A DNA stretch of 63,606 bases from Candidatus Zixiibacteriota bacterium (GTDB taxonomy: Bacteria > Zixibacteria > MSB-5A5 > GN15 > FEB-12), in contig JAGGTI010000030.1 in assembly GCA_021163775.1 (NCBI GenBank), positions 1 to 63,606 of the forward strand, read 5' to 3'. Positions 1 to 9,113 of this stretch are shown here, piece after piece. A model generated the notes under the pieces. The model was not told where the DNA came from. It saw nothing but the letters and a program-made list of their open reading frames with translations, and ran no database searches. Within the stretch, counting starts at the first letter, position 1; every line of letters begins with the position of its first letter. The translations under genes were made by a program, and so were the position numbers.

Positions 1-323
1 GCCATGTTTACCTCGGACGAAATGAACACATTAAAAAGGTCACGATCTTCGTGAGTCTGGCCATAAATTTCAATTTTTACACGAGGTGTTATGCCATCGA
101 GAGCTTCCAGATACTTCACCAGTTCCGAATAGCGCAATGGCCACTGACCAATCGGGTCATCAAGCAGGTCGTTTGGATGTGGTACATTTGGATTGTACGT
201 TCCATCGGCGTAAAACGGCACCGTGTCTACAATTGCCTTTGACGAATACGATGGGTCAAGTCCGGCGACAACCGAACCAGCTAACAGTACAAATAGCGAT
301 AAAGAGATTAACAAGCGTGTCAT
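1..323 (-). CDS. Zinc carboxypeptidase (M14 family), N-terminal fragment
   Basis: The reading frame is open from an ATG at 323 to the left window edge, so only the first ~107 residues are present. A GGAG ribosome site lies about 6 nt before the ATG. The protein starts with a signal peptide (MTRLLISLSLFVLLAGSVVA). The mature part has the start typical of secreted M14 zinc carboxypeptidases: a 'YNPNVPHPNDLL' segment, then 'RYSELVKYLEAL', then 'IEIYGQTHEDRDL'. The catalytic HxxE and later histidine lie outside the window. By family it would hydrolyse C-terminal residues of peptides outside the cytoplasm. The assignment rests on this pro/N-terminal pattern alone. Confidence 0.7.
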   Translation of the reverse strand, partial: MTRLLISLSLFVLLAGSVVAGLDPSYSSKAIVDTVPFYADGTYNPNVPHPNDLLDDPIGQWPLRYSELVKYLEALDGITPRVKIEIYGQTHEDRDLFNVFISSEVNM

Positions 324-412
324 GTGAGACTCCTATCACACAGGTTGATGGGTCATGACAATAAAGCGGGAGCAGAGCCGAGAGTAAAGTGGTAATTCGG
401 GCGACTGAGTGA

Positions 413-1504
413 TCATATTTCGGTCTTGGCGAGCTTCCCGTTGTTCTCATTTTCATCGGGGTGGAGCCGCATTTCAAATACGCGTAACAGGATTGTGAAC
501 GCGGCCGCAATCATCGGCCCGACCACAATACCCAACAAACCAAACATGGAGATTCCACCTAGAATAGTGAAGAAGAGCAACAACGGATGAAGGCTGGTTT
601 TCCCGGATATCAACAGCGGCCGCACCACGTTATCCACCTGGCTAATTATTATCATGCCGATAGCAATGATTACAAGCCCCTTGATCATCGAACCACTAAC
701 CATCATAATTATACCAGCCGGAACGTAGACAATGAATGCTCCCACCAGTGGAATCAGCGCCAGGAATGCCATCACCGCCCCCCAGAATACCGATGAAGGA
801 ATGCCCATCACCGCGAACAAAATACCGCCCAGCACACCCTGGAGCAGGGCAATAACCAATCCGCCATACATAGTAGCCTGGACAACATCGCGAAGCTCGC
901 TGAATGTGGTTTCAATCTGCGAATTATTCAGTGGTAGCAGGCGACGGATTTTCGCTATAATCTTCTCACCATCACGGAAAAAATAGAACATGGCGAAAAT
1001 CATCAGACCGAAATAGAACACAGCTTTGGTGCCGTTGGCGACCAGCCAGGTGGTCTGATTGAGTACCACGCCGCTGACTTTATTAATTGCATCCCTGGCT
1101 ATCTCATCGAACTTTATCTGCGAGATATCATAGTACTGCGACAGCTTTTCCTTGCCCGCCTGCCACATAGGAATATCAATATTGAGCCATTGGTTCAACT
1201 CGCCACTGTTGTAGAGTTCGTTGACCTTGGTCACCGCGCCCGCCGCCTGGTAGACTACCGCTACAAACAGATAAGTGATAGGTCCGATTATCAGCACGAC
1301 AATCAACACACACATCGTCACCGCGGTCAATCCTTTGCGCTTTATCCGAGCAAGCAGTTTCTCATATAGCGGGTAGAAGATAATCACAAAAACTGCCGCC
1401 CAAGTGATCGGGGCGAAAAACGGTACAATAATTTGATAGAAAAGAGTCAGGATTGCGGCCGCGATCAGAAAAAAAAGTGAGATTAAAAAGTATTCGCGTT
1501 TCAT
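413..1504 (-). CDS. AI-2E family (PerM-like) transporter
   Basis: A 363-residue membrane protein with two N-terminal hydrophobic helices, a hydrophilic soluble segment (about residues 95-160), then five or six further helices. 'PLNNSQIETTFSELRDVVQATMYGG' -type sequence near residue 200 and the C-terminal 'SGKTSLHPLLLFFTILGG' pattern are typical of the AI-2E/PerM/YdiK family. Members are putative inner-membrane permeases or antiporters; few have a proven substrate, so the autoinducer-2 name should not be read as function. Length matches the family (about 350). No clear Shine-Dalgarno precedes the ATG at 1504. It is a lone gene; its upstream region is shared with the divergent basic protein gene at 1908. 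Confidence 0.85.
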   Translation of the reverse strand: MKREYFLISLFFLIAAAILTLFYQIIVPFFAPITWAAVFVIIFYPLYEKLLARIKRKGLTAVTMCVLIVVLIIGPITYLFVAVVYQAAGAVTKVNELYNSGELNQWLNIDIPMWQAGKEKLSQYYDISQIKFDEIARDAINKVSGVVLNQTTWLVANGTKAVFYFGLMIFAMFYFFRDGEKIIAKIRRLLPLNNSQIETTFSELRDVVQATMYGGLVIALLQGVLGGILFAVMGIPSSVFWGAVMAFLALIPLVGAFIVYVPAGIIMMVSGSMIKGLVIIAIGMIIISQVDNVVRPLLISGKTSLHPLLLFFTILGGISMFGLLGIVVGPMIAAAFTILLRVFEMRLHPDENENNGKLAKTEI

Positions 1505-1907
1505 AGTATTTATAGTTTATAAAACCTGTTCCAGGCTACAAAGCCATTCGCTTTGAAGCAACTATATTTACTGACCCAATTAACCTATTAGGACACCACA
1601 AATCCATCGTGTAGCGTAAGCTATTGTCTTACCACAGGATAGGTTGTTCTGGTGATACCTGGAAGGGATATGCAGATTCCAGCCTTGAAAACGGTGTCTC
1701 AGCTTTCAACGAAAATCGGGATAGAAAATGGTAACTCCTGTCAATCAACAACCGATGAGGTTCAACCCTGAATGTCCAAAATGTTAATCGATTGGTATTA
1801 AGTATCTTAGGTAAATGACGATCTAATTATCAAGCCTATTAGTAAAAGCCGGCGAGTGCTAAGCCATGGTCTTGCCGGCATGGTAATACTCAAACAAGGA
1901 GTACATA
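1505..1907. other. Intergenic region, divergent promoters
   Basis: About 400 bases without a gene, between the divergent permease and the basic Myb/H1-like protein. I see no coding potential. A weak inverted repeat (GCCGGC at 1848-1853 and 1874-1879) lies in the presumed leader of the downstream gene, 30-60 nt before its start. No confident promoter hexamers were found. Confidence 0.4.
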
Positions 1908-2318
1908 ATGGCTACAAGAAAACCTAAGAGCAGAGTTCGTCGCGCGGTAACTCGTCGTCCTGCCATTCGTCGCACACGCCGTGCGTCAAATGGTGGCAAC
2001 GTCTGGACCCGCCAAGAGATCAGCTTCATGCGGAAGCACTACCGTAAGTTCCCGACGGAATGGATTGCCCGTCAGTTGGGTCGTACGGTTTATTCCGTTC
2101 GCTACAAAGCCTCTGATCTCAGTATCAAAAAGGCTCGTCCGTCAGTCTGGAGAGAGAATTCCACTACGACTCGTCGGAAGACCACCCGCAAAGCGGCTCC
2201 GCGCAAAAGAGTGGCTCGCACCACTAAGACGCGTCGGCCCGCTCGTCGCGCCACTGCGACACGTCGCAAAATGACCCGCCGCGCCAAACCGCGTCGGACC
2301 ATGAAGCGTAGTCGCTAG
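1908..2318 (+). CDS. Myb/SANT-like DNA-binding domain with histone H1-like basic tail
   Basis: A 136-residue, extremely basic protein. Residues 1-30 are Arg/Lys rich. Residues ~32-72 form a compact helical segment beginning 'WTRQEISFMRKHY' and continuing 'FPTEWIARQLGRTVYSVRYKA', which resembles a Myb/SANT tri-helical or HTH domain (spaced aromatic residues; 'ARQLGRTxxSVRxKA' as recognition helix). Residues ~85-136 are a low-complexity tail of TRR, KAAPRK and RRA repeats like histone H1 or bacterial H1-like proteins. This suggests a sequence-tolerant nucleoid-associated protein, as inference. A strong AAGGAG site lies 7 nt before the ATG and a good terminator follows, so it is a monocistronic gene. 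The long antisense frame over the tail reflects Arg codon bias and is not a gene. Confidence 0.75.
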   Translation: MATRKPKSRVRRAVTRRPAIRRTRRASNGGNVWTRQEISFMRKHYRKFPTEWIARQLGRTVYSVRYKASDLSIKKARPSVWRENSTTTRRKTTRKAAPRKRVARTTKTRRPARRATATRRKMTRRAKPRRTMKRSR

Positions 2319-2365
2319 TTGATTTTATCAACTACTAGCCCATTGGATTTGGGCGATAGAAATAG

Positions 2366-2396
2366 AAACCCGCTCTCGTAAGAGAGCGGGTTTTCT
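2366..2396. terminator. Rho-independent terminator, probably bidirectional
   Basis: A perfect 12-bp stem (2366-2377 with 2382-2393) with a GTAA tetraloop, preceded by A's and followed by a T tract. It sits 48 nt after the H1-like gene and also faces the convergent gene ending at 2428. Confidence 0.9.
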
Positions 2397-2427
2397 GTTT
2401 GGTTGGGAGGAATTGCAACAATGTTAC

Positions 2428-3288
2428 TCAGAAGCAATCGTCCAACCCCAACGATGAACCCGTGATAAACAGGTAATCCTGCAAGATTGCTATATCGCCC
2501 ATCGTGATGTCATCACAAGTTGGATCAGCACCGCCCGACAGGTTGATATCCGCCTCAGCTAAACAGGCGATGATACCATCGCAGTAACCCGAAATAAACT
2601 TGGCGTCGATCATGACTGTCAAATCGCCGATAGTCGGCTCGTCGCCGTTCAAGCCGTCGGCATCCCCGACCCGCTGGACACAGCATGTTTGAGAGGGTGT
2701 GTCGTAGACCACTTTTGGCCCGGTCCACATCGGCTTGTGTTCACTATAGTCCCCCAGTGCGCCAGCCCCACGACCACTGCTGAGAACAAGGATTGTTCCG
2801 GCACTATAAGTCATGGTATCAAAGACAATCGTGTCATTGGCGCTCCATTCGTCAACGGTGAAGTAGTAGCTAACCAAAAGATTTCGCTCAGCCTGCGGAG
2901 CCAGGTATGGCCAGGTCATACTCAAACCTACGAATGGAAACCTCCTATAGTGGTTGGTAGTGTCCAGCGTGTTCTTGTCATAGCAGAAGGTAGCGAAATT
3001 GAAGGCGCTACTCGCCAGTGGTGACAGCACGGCGCTATCCATTCGCAGGTGGGGGTTATCCCAAGCATATCCCCCAGCCATAGCGATAAGGTTATTGCCG
3101 TCGTTGAAGAGATACAGGTCCAATTGGACGTTAAACAGCCCAGACCCGGCATCGGGCGCGACCGAAATGACCATATCCATAGTATCCGCAGCAAGGTTGT
3201 CGCCAGCATCCTGCACAAATTCGGCCTGTGCACCGGCATGCGGCACAACCAGAATCGACAGTAGCAGTAATAACATAGTCTTATTCAT
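2428..3288 (-). CDS. Secreted protein with C-terminal dockerin-like module
   Basis: A 286-residue exported protein. I place the start at the ATG at 3288 (MNKTMLLLLLSIL...), because a GAGG motif lies 8-9 nt upstream and would be inside the coding region if the ATG at 3303 were used. A signal peptide ends near 'AGAQA'. The middle (about 25-190) is a beta-rich unknown domain. The C-terminus carries two EF-hand-like dockerin-type repeats: 'GDADGLNGDEPTIGDLTVMI' and a second unit ending 'ITMGDIAILQDYLFI', introduced by a Cys pair. Dockerin-like modules bind Ca2+ and tether proteins or pack as solenoids. The binding partner here is unknown. The same module ends the next gene. Confidence 0.75.
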   Translation of the reverse strand: MNKTMLLLLLSILVVPHAGAQAEFVQDAGDNLAADTMDMVISVAPDAGSGLFNVQLDLYLFNDGNNLIAMAGGYAWDNPHLRMDSAVLSPLASSAFNFATFCYDKNTLDTTNHYRRFPFVGLSMTWPYLAPQAERNLLVSYYFTVDEWSANDTIVFDTMTYSAGTILVLSSGRGAGALGDYSEHKPMWTGPKVVYDTPSQTCCVQRVGDADGLNGDEPTIGDLTVMIDAKFISGYCDGIIACLAEADINLSGGADPTCDDITMGDIAILQDYLFITGSSLGLDDCF

Positions 3289-3347
3289 ATCTGATTTCCT
3301 CATATCATATTAGGTCTTTATCTCTCATGACAATTACTGGCACATGA

Positions 3348-6218
3348 TTAGGGTACACAGGGGCAGTCTACCAAAGGTGTTGTCGGATTGATAAACAAAT
3401 GTTCAATCAGTAGGGTGACGTCACCTATGCTTATTTTTTCTCCGGCCGAATTGAGAAGACCGTTCGCATTCGCTTCCTCGACGCACGCTGGAAGGGGTGT
3501 CTGGTATATGAACAGATGATCAATTAACACAGCAACATCTCCAATGGTCGGTGTGTCGCCGCCGAGACCGTTGGCATTACCCCGCTTGCCTACACAGCAA
3601 GCTATGCCGTGCTCGTAATAGACGTCCTGCATTCCTGATGGCCGCCCGCTGTTGGGCGCATTTAGCCAGGCTTCTTGAAACTCGTTTATGTCGTCCGCCA
3701 GATATCCGTCATCGGCATTCTTGGTTAACAGTACATTGAGAATCGTAGCAATATCAAACTGCACAGAATCCAGCACGTCATCGGTGTTTGTCCACGGCCA
3801 GTTGTCGGCAGTCTGGTAGCAGGCGCTGTAGTTGTCGTCCTGCGAGTCATAAAGATCCCAAAGAATCCCGGCCACTCTGCACTCCGTGCTGTCAAGATGA
3901 TTTGCAGAACCGTATGTTGTATCCGGCCATCCCGTTCTATGTAGGCCCCACTCACCATTTTCTACATTATACCACCAACCATCGGCAAAATCAAAGTATC
4001 GGTTTTGTAACTCATTGTTCCCTCGCATGAAGCAGGAGACAAAATGGGCAAATCCTTCGTGAGCCGCAAGAACAGGCGAAACAGTCTGGTTCCAGCGATG
4101 ATCAGCGCCACTCACGGTCGTATCGAGAATATCGAACTCATACTCCAGATGGTGACCGTACTCATGGAGGATTATATCCCGATCATACGTGTCAGGATAG
4201 GAGCTGTCCGGTAGATCGCGTATGTCGAGCACTATTGCGCTACTACTGGGACTATAACCAGTGCCATATTGGGCAGCATGTTCTACATTCACCTGATTGG
4301 GGGTTGGCAAGCCCAAATCAGTCCAGAACTTGTACCCGTCGAGCACTACATCGGAGGAATAAAAAGGCCCACTGTTTAATGGATTCTTGGGGACCACCAG
4401 CGTGGTGTCGTAAACACCACCGGGCAGGTCTTCGCCAACATTCGATTCCCAATACGATTCCTGGTTCACCACCTTAGATTCGGCCGCGGCGTTCTCAGAG
4501 TGAATTCGGAAGAAAATATCACGAAGGCCTGTTACGTCCGGTGGATCGTCAGAATTGTCCACCGATGGGAAGCTGAAATACCCGTAGGCATCTGTTGTGG
4601 TCGTGGCAACCAACTCGGGGTTGTCCGGATCGTCGGATTCATAGTCTAACATTTCGATTACCGCGTTGCGAATCGGTAGAGTGGAATCGGCCTCGGGATT
4701 CATGTCCCAGTAACGAGCGTACCCGCTGAACTCGATTGTGGGACTCACAATAGTAAAGCAGTGTGGTCCGTACCAATAGGGACGGTGCTTCATATCGATA
4801 ATATCAATCCATTCCCACTTTCCACTTAGTCCAAAAAAAGAAGAGTCGAGACAGATGGTACGTCCGGCATACATCTCGTCGATCGGCCCAATGGTTATGG
4901 TGTAAGATATCTCATCAAAGTACTCCGGCATTTGCGTATCGACCCCACCCCACCCGGAGAAGCCAACAGTATCAGAGCCGGAACCTGTGGCGCTACCATA
5001 ATTGATGAAAAACCAGTCAAACATATGGGGCGGACCGCCAAAGTCGCCCTCCCATCCAAGACTGATAGTGTCCCCTGCAATCGAACCCCACTCGGCCCCG
5101 TCAGGCGAGTAAATACGGAAACCGTTGACGATATGTCGCATATGGAAGAAGTGGTTATATATCCGCAAATAGAACGTAATTGGCTGACCGGTAGATATCT
5201 CGCCGGGGGATAATTCCCCGTCAACATGGTGCAACGTTATACCCTCAGGCCAGGCTTGGGGAGAACTATCTTCACCTCGAGTGTCGCCACCCGACTCCTT
5301 CATCTTTCTATCCGACTGTGGCTCGGTCTCTCCGCTGTCATCCGGGTTGATCGGTTGCTGGTGCGGCTGTTGGTTCCGCCCAGGATTTCGGGAGGCCGTG
5401 TATCGAAAGAAGTACACCTTCCGCTCGACAAGCGCCAATCCGGTTTCCTTGTTGATCCGGGCACGAAAGTAGCCGGGTAGATTGGTCGCGGTCATTTCGG
5501 TTATCAATCCCCGCACCGCGCTCTCGACATCGGGGTCTCTCAAGTCAATTACCACCTCGAATGGTTTCTTTGCCGGAACGGTTTCAAGAAAGCTCGTCGT
5601 CGCACCCATGTAATCCTCATAGGTGGTCGTCAAATCCGAAGACTCCAGGCCGGTATGCTCATCATATTGGATACAATCCTGTCCGTCTATTCTGATAAAC
5701 TGCTCTTTAGTAGCCACTACCGGCTTCTGTCCCGGCGATCTCCGGATGACTCGCTGTGGCCTGGCCGGCTCAGGAACGGACGTAGGAACATAATCGAGCA
5801 CTGCTATCGAGTCACCAGTGGTAATGAACGTCTTGGTAAGCCCTTGTTGCCCTCGTCCCCGGCACCCCAGCCAGATCTTGATCGCCGAAGTATCGTTGGG
5901 CGGAACTATTACCGATAAAGTGGTCGAATACTCTCCGGTCTCGGCCAGCGAGACCCAGAACTCTGCAGGACCGTCGTAGACCAGATCCTTCCATGCACCA
6001 ATCTGCACCAGGACCGAGTCGCACTCGTCTACTTGTGGTTTCAACTTGAAAGTAAGTACCAGTTCTATCGGCCCACTCTTGTCGGGCAATGAGTTAGGCT
6101 CCAAAGTATAGTCAAAGTACTGCGGTGTTGTGGGCATGGTTGCAACCAACGGCTGTGCCATCAGCGTGACCAGCCCGGCGGCCACAGCGACCGCAATGAC
6201 ACGGGGATGAATTCTCAT
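3348..6218 (-). CDS. Secreted HExxH metallopeptidase-like protein with dockerin-like C-terminus
   Basis: A large exported protein of 956 residues with an N-terminal signal/TM segment (residues ~7-27). It has beta-rich regions and a low-complexity linker near residues 275-320. A carboxypeptidase-regulatory-like Ig segment appears around 515-570. The sequence HEYGHHLE at about residue 685 fits the zinc-peptidase HExxH motif. 'AAHEGFAH' about 30 residues later offers the glutamate expected for a gluzincin third ligand. The end (from ~875) has a Cys pair and two dockerin-like repeats ('TPTIGDVAVLIDHLF', 'KISIGDVTLLIEHLF'). It probably degrades extracellular protein. The peptidase family is not recognised with certainty. 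Confidence 0.72.
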   Translation of the reverse strand: MRIHPRVIAVAVAAGLVTLMAQPLVATMPTTPQYFDYTLEPNSLPDKSGPIELVLTFKLKPQVDECDSVLVQIGAWKDLVYDGPAEFWVSLAETGEYSTTLSVIVPPNDTSAIKIWLGCRGRGQQGLTKTFITTGDSIAVLDYVPTSVPEPARPQRVIRRSPGQKPVVATKEQFIRIDGQDCIQYDEHTGLESSDLTTTYEDYMGATTSFLETVPAKKPFEVVIDLRDPDVESAVRGLITEMTATNLPGYFRARINKETGLALVERKVYFFRYTASRNPGRNQQPHQQPINPDDSGETEPQSDRKMKESGGDTRGEDSSPQAWPEGITLHHVDGELSPGEISTGQPITFYLRIYNHFFHMRHIVNGFRIYSPDGAEWGSIAGDTISLGWEGDFGGPPHMFDWFFINYGSATGSGSDTVGFSGWGGVDTQMPEYFDEISYTITIGPIDEMYAGRTICLDSSFFGLSGKWEWIDIIDMKHRPYWYGPHCFTIVSPTIEFSGYARYWDMNPEADSTLPIRNAVIEMLDYESDDPDNPELVATTTTDAYGYFSFPSVDNSDDPPDVTGLRDIFFRIHSENAAAESKVVNQESYWESNVGEDLPGGVYDTTLVVPKNPLNSGPFYSSDVVLDGYKFWTDLGLPTPNQVNVEHAAQYGTGYSPSSSAIVLDIRDLPDSSYPDTYDRDIILHEYGHHLEYEFDILDTTVSGADHRWNQTVSPVLAAHEGFAHFVSCFMRGNNELQNRYFDFADGWWYNVENGEWGLHRTGWPDTTYGSANHLDSTECRVAGILWDLYDSQDDNYSACYQTADNWPWTNTDDVLDSVQFDIATILNVLLTKNADDGYLADDINEFQEAWLNAPNSGRPSGMQDVYYEHGIACCVGKRGNANGLGGDTPTIGDVAVLIDHLFIYQTPLPACVEEANANGLLNSAGEKISIGDVTLLIEHLFINPTTPLVDCPCVP

Positions 6219-6447
6219 ATACTACCCTCCTATTGTATTATACAATTGACGTTCAGGGCCGCCGAAATGTCAAACGGCGTCCACGTATACTAGTTCTCTT
6301 GCAATCGTTACCGAGCACACCTCCCTTTGCACAGAATCACGAAGTCATAAACTGTCTGACCGTAAGAAAGATATGCAGTTACACGCTCGGCGTCAAGCAA
6401 AAACGCATTGTTCCGAGTGCGAAAGGTAGAGCTACTGCAATGCGCGT

Positions 6448-7680
6448 TTAGTTTTGATCGGACGTCGTATCCGCCGGCGGCATCGTATCAAACAGACTAT
6501 CGACCGGAATTCGTTCAAAGAACAACGTATCTTCGATACCGTCATAGTAAAATAACCCCTCTTCGGTCTCGAACAGATCAATCGGTTGGATCAGTACGGT
6601 CATATTCTCACCTTCACGCTGAATCGCCAGCGTTGCCCCGCCCTGATCGTACCCTTCAAGGATATACTCGATCATCTGTTTATGCGTACGCAGACGCTTG
6701 CCATCAACCGAGCGAATCTGATCACCCTCTCGTAAACCGCAAGCATAGGCTAAACGATACATATCAATCTGACTCACCGTCAGGCGATTGTTGTCACCAA
6801 CTGTAATGGAGAAACCAAACTCGCCTTTCAATGGTAAACCTTCGATATACACTCGCCGACGGTTCTCAATTTGGCCCGATGGTCGTGATGGTGGACGGGT
6901 AATCGCCACCAGTCGTGAATTGTACGGCTCGTCGATGATCCACTGCGCCAAAGGACGTTCAGCGGACAGAATCCATTCCGGCAGGAGATACTGTTCGAAT
7001 ATCTGTCGACCGGGTGTTTTGTCTTTCCAGAACGCCGACTGATAAGCGACCAGGGTCGAATCCATACCGATAATATGCTGAGCAGTTACCAGCGCCAATA
7101 GCATGGCCAGGTTGTCACGACGGTAAACTCCCAAACGCATAAGCGGATGACTTGCCATAGCTTTGTAAAATGGATCATCGGCTCGCTCGGCCTGAGAGAG
7201 CATCCTATGAGCTAATTGATAAATCAGATTGAGTTGCATCACCGCGCCTTCGGGAGCCGCCATCGCAAGCACTCCCTGACGTTTGCCGCCCATTGGAATC
7301 ACCAGCGGGTCGGAACCACCAAACGACGGGTAATATCTCAAGGCATAGATGTCAAATCGATCCTCTACCCAGTCAAGACCAGACAGTTTAGCTAACAGAA
7401 AAAGACTACTGTCGCCTTTAACCTGCCAGAATTCTGTAAGGGCGGAGTCGTGGTGCTTTAACCAGCGCATATCGCCCCGTACCGAATTTGTTTGATAGAA
7501 ATCGGGGTAGAGACTGGCCTGAAATGCAACCGCCCGATCGTTAATTCTGACATCGGGAACCGGTAGATTGTACTCGACTACAGCATCACTCTGGCGGGTG
7601 CTGTCTTCATAAAAGGACTGGCCCCAGACTGATCCAGTACCGATCAGGAATAACGCAAAGATAGTAAATAATCGTTTCAT
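6448..7680 (-). CDS. Exported PDZ-domain protein
   Basis: The start is set at the ATG at 7680, giving 410 residues with a clean signal peptide (MKRLFTIFALFLIGTGSVWG). The frame stays open upstream to 7926, but that stretch is intergenic repeat DNA. The body lacks a recognised catalytic motif. A PDZ domain spans about residues 290-375, with 'GFSITVGDNN', 'YACGLREGDQIRSVDGKRL' and 'ATLAIQREGE'. The N-terminal half contains 'INDRAVAFQASLYPDFYQTN' and a long helical segment. PDZ domains bind C-terminal peptides in envelope proteases and scaffolds, so a periplasmic scaffold or peptidase cofactor is plausible. Confidence 0.7.
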   Translation of the reverse strand: MKRLFTIFALFLIGTGSVWGQSFYEDSTRQSDAVVEYNLPVPDVRINDRAVAFQASLYPDFYQTNSVRGDMRWLKHHDSALTEFWQVKGDSSLFLLAKLSGLDWVEDRFDIYALRYYPSFGGSDPLVIPMGGKRQGVLAMAAPEGAVMQLNLIYQLAHRMLSQAERADDPFYKAMASHPLMRLGVYRRDNLAMLLALVTAQHIIGMDSTLVAYQSAFWKDKTPGRQIFEQYLLPEWILSAERPLAQWIIDEPYNSRLVAITRPPSRPSGQIENRRRVYIEGLPLKGEFGFSITVGDNNRLTVSQIDMYRLAYACGLREGDQIRSVDGKRLRTHKQMIEYILEGYDQGGATLAIQREGENMTVLIQPIDLFETEEGLFYYDGIEDTLFFERIPVDSLFDTMPPADTTSDQN

Positions 7681-7851
7681 CAGGGTGGAATAAACGAGAG
7701 TTATGGTGTCGTAGCAAGGCAAAAACGAGATGGTTGTTGGCCAAGCACAAACCAAGTCACCATGAGCTACGCCTGCCCTAAGCTTGCCGAAGGGTCGAAG
7801 GGTTCTTTTACCCGTTATACGCCAGACTTCGACAGGCTTAGTATAACGTAA

Positions 7852-7926
7852 CAGCAGATGTGGACATCTGCCGGGCACTCTTAGTAGACATCTGTCGGAC
7901 ACTCTCAATAGACATCTACCGGGCAC
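7852..7926 (+). repeat. 75-bp repeat, copy 1 (24-bp tandem units)
   Basis: Three tandem units of about 24 bp built on GACATCTGyCGGrCAC with 7-nt variable joins. Copy 2 at 8946-9020 has the same orientation and about 90 % identity, so the pair flanks the membrane-protein gene at 7958-8866. Upstream (7790-7845) lie diverged 'TTCGACAGGCTTAG' elements. Confidence 0.8.
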
Positions 7927-7957
7927 AAGATAATCTGGTACTCCTGCGCTTGCGTTC

Positions 7958-8866
7958 CTAAGCTACGGGATCGGCCGGCGTCACAGCCTCAACCACCGAC
8001 TGCGGCTCAACCAATCCAAAATAGAACTGTACATACATAGCGTTGAAAAACGTTCCAGTGTAACCACCGAGGACAATCGCTACCGGCAGGCCAATAAACA
8101 ACGCCAGTATCAGAATGCCTATCAGGCTACCAGTCATAGCATAAATCAGCAAGTTTATCGGCAGATACAGAATCAATGCCGCCATGAAAATTACGATCGC
8201 AAACGCAATTCCCAGTCCGATCAAGACCAGAGTCATCAGAAAACAGTTCCCGAGGTTGTTCTTGACTAAACCCCATCCTTCGGCAACAGCATCGCCGATT
8301 TGGTTATCCCGCGCCACCATAGCCACTTCGGCTAGTCCAAAAGTGTGATAGGCAAAGAAAAAGAATATCAATCCAGCTGGTATGGTAAGTAGCAGGCTCA
8401 GCGGGGTTAACGCAATGGCGAGGATTACTATCATCACCACTGCCGCGATCCCGACAAATATCTCTATCAGCGTGATGCCGAAAAACCGCCAAAAGAAATC
8501 GGTGCCGCGCGAAAATGACGAGGCAAACGTGTATTGTCCCCCTCGAGTGATACGGTTGACACCATCGATGATAGCCGGTTGGGCAATAAGATAGCAGATG
8601 AAAAACAACAGTGCGAGTGCCGCCAACCAGACCACTAACCCGCCCAGCATGGCTAACTTGGGGGGTATCAGGTCGTACGACCAGTCCATGTAGTCAAACA
8701 GGTCATGCATGATAGACATGTCGGCCGGTTCTCGGTCGATCTTGTCCAGCCAGTCAAAATTGAAACCTTCTACGCCACCGGCAAAAAGTCCGAATATCCA
8801 GAGAGTTTTGTGTCGCCAGACGACCTTAAACGAATTTTGAATTAAGCTACCGAAATCCACGTTCAT
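7958..8866 (-). CDS. Multi-pass integral membrane protein of unknown function
   Basis: A 302-residue protein with about six hydrophobic helices (near residues 18-30, 75-98, 125-165, 200-235, 235-262 and 262-280). The N-terminus 'GSLIQNSFKVVWRHKTLWIFGLF' and the Gly/Ile-rich helices resemble the DUF7544/GlpQ-associated membrane-domain type, in which a short amphipathic start is followed by six helices. No catalytic motif is seen. It stands alone and is bracketed by a pair of 75-bp direct repeats. Function unknown. Confidence 0.7.
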   Translation of the reverse strand: MNVDFGSLIQNSFKVVWRHKTLWIFGLFAGGVEGFNFDWLDKIDREPADMSIMHDLFDYMDWSYDLIPPKLAMLGGLVVWLAALALLFFICYLIAQPAIIDGVNRITRGGQYTFASSFSRGTDFFWRFFGITLIEIFVGIAAVVMIVILAIALTPLSLLLTIPAGLIFFFFAYHTFGLAEVAMVARDNQIGDAVAEGWGLVKNNLGNCFLMTLVLIGLGIAFAIVIFMAALILYLPINLLIYAMTGSLIGILILALFIGLPVAIVLGGYTGTFFNAMYVQFYFGLVEPQSVVEAVTPADPVA

Positions 8867-8945
8867 ATCGGTCTCCGTATTAGAGTATCACCTAATATGC
8901 CGGATTGATCACAACCACAGCAACAAACAAATCGATCGATAAATC

Positions 8946-9020
8946 CAGCAGATATGGACATCTGCCGGGCACTCTTAGTAGACATCTGTCGGACACGTTT
9001 AATAGACATCTGTCGGGCAC
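8946..9020 (+). repeat. 75-bp repeat, copy 2 (24-bp tandem units)
   Basis: A near copy of 7852-7926 with about 6-7 mismatches, made of three GACATCTGyCGGrCAC units. Related single units lie at 53921-53940, 54119-54175 and (inverted) 13915-13946. Confidence 0.8.
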
Positions 9021-9113
9021 GTTACGCGATTACTCCGGGTCGGGGCACTTCCGTGTGCCCGTAACCGATGTTAGAGCTTGCGGCATCCATCCGCACATAT
9101 TACTTGTTACGTT

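Noticed and set aside
51-358. Plus-strand small frames at the left edge
   Set aside because: They are antisense to the M14 carboxypeptidase start, which has a signal peptide and ribosome site.
2102-2302. Arg/Val-rich minus-strand frame opposite the H1-like tail
   Set aside because: Product of repetitive CGT/CGC codons read backwards; no start site.
7680-7926. An N-terminal extension of the PDZ protein of 82 codons
   Set aside because: The stretch encodes the repeat units at 7852-7926 and ends before a proper signal peptide at 7680.
7852-9020. CRISPR array
   Set aside because: The 24-bp units have only 7-nt joins, occur in groups of three, repeat nearly identically at both sites, and no cas genes are present.
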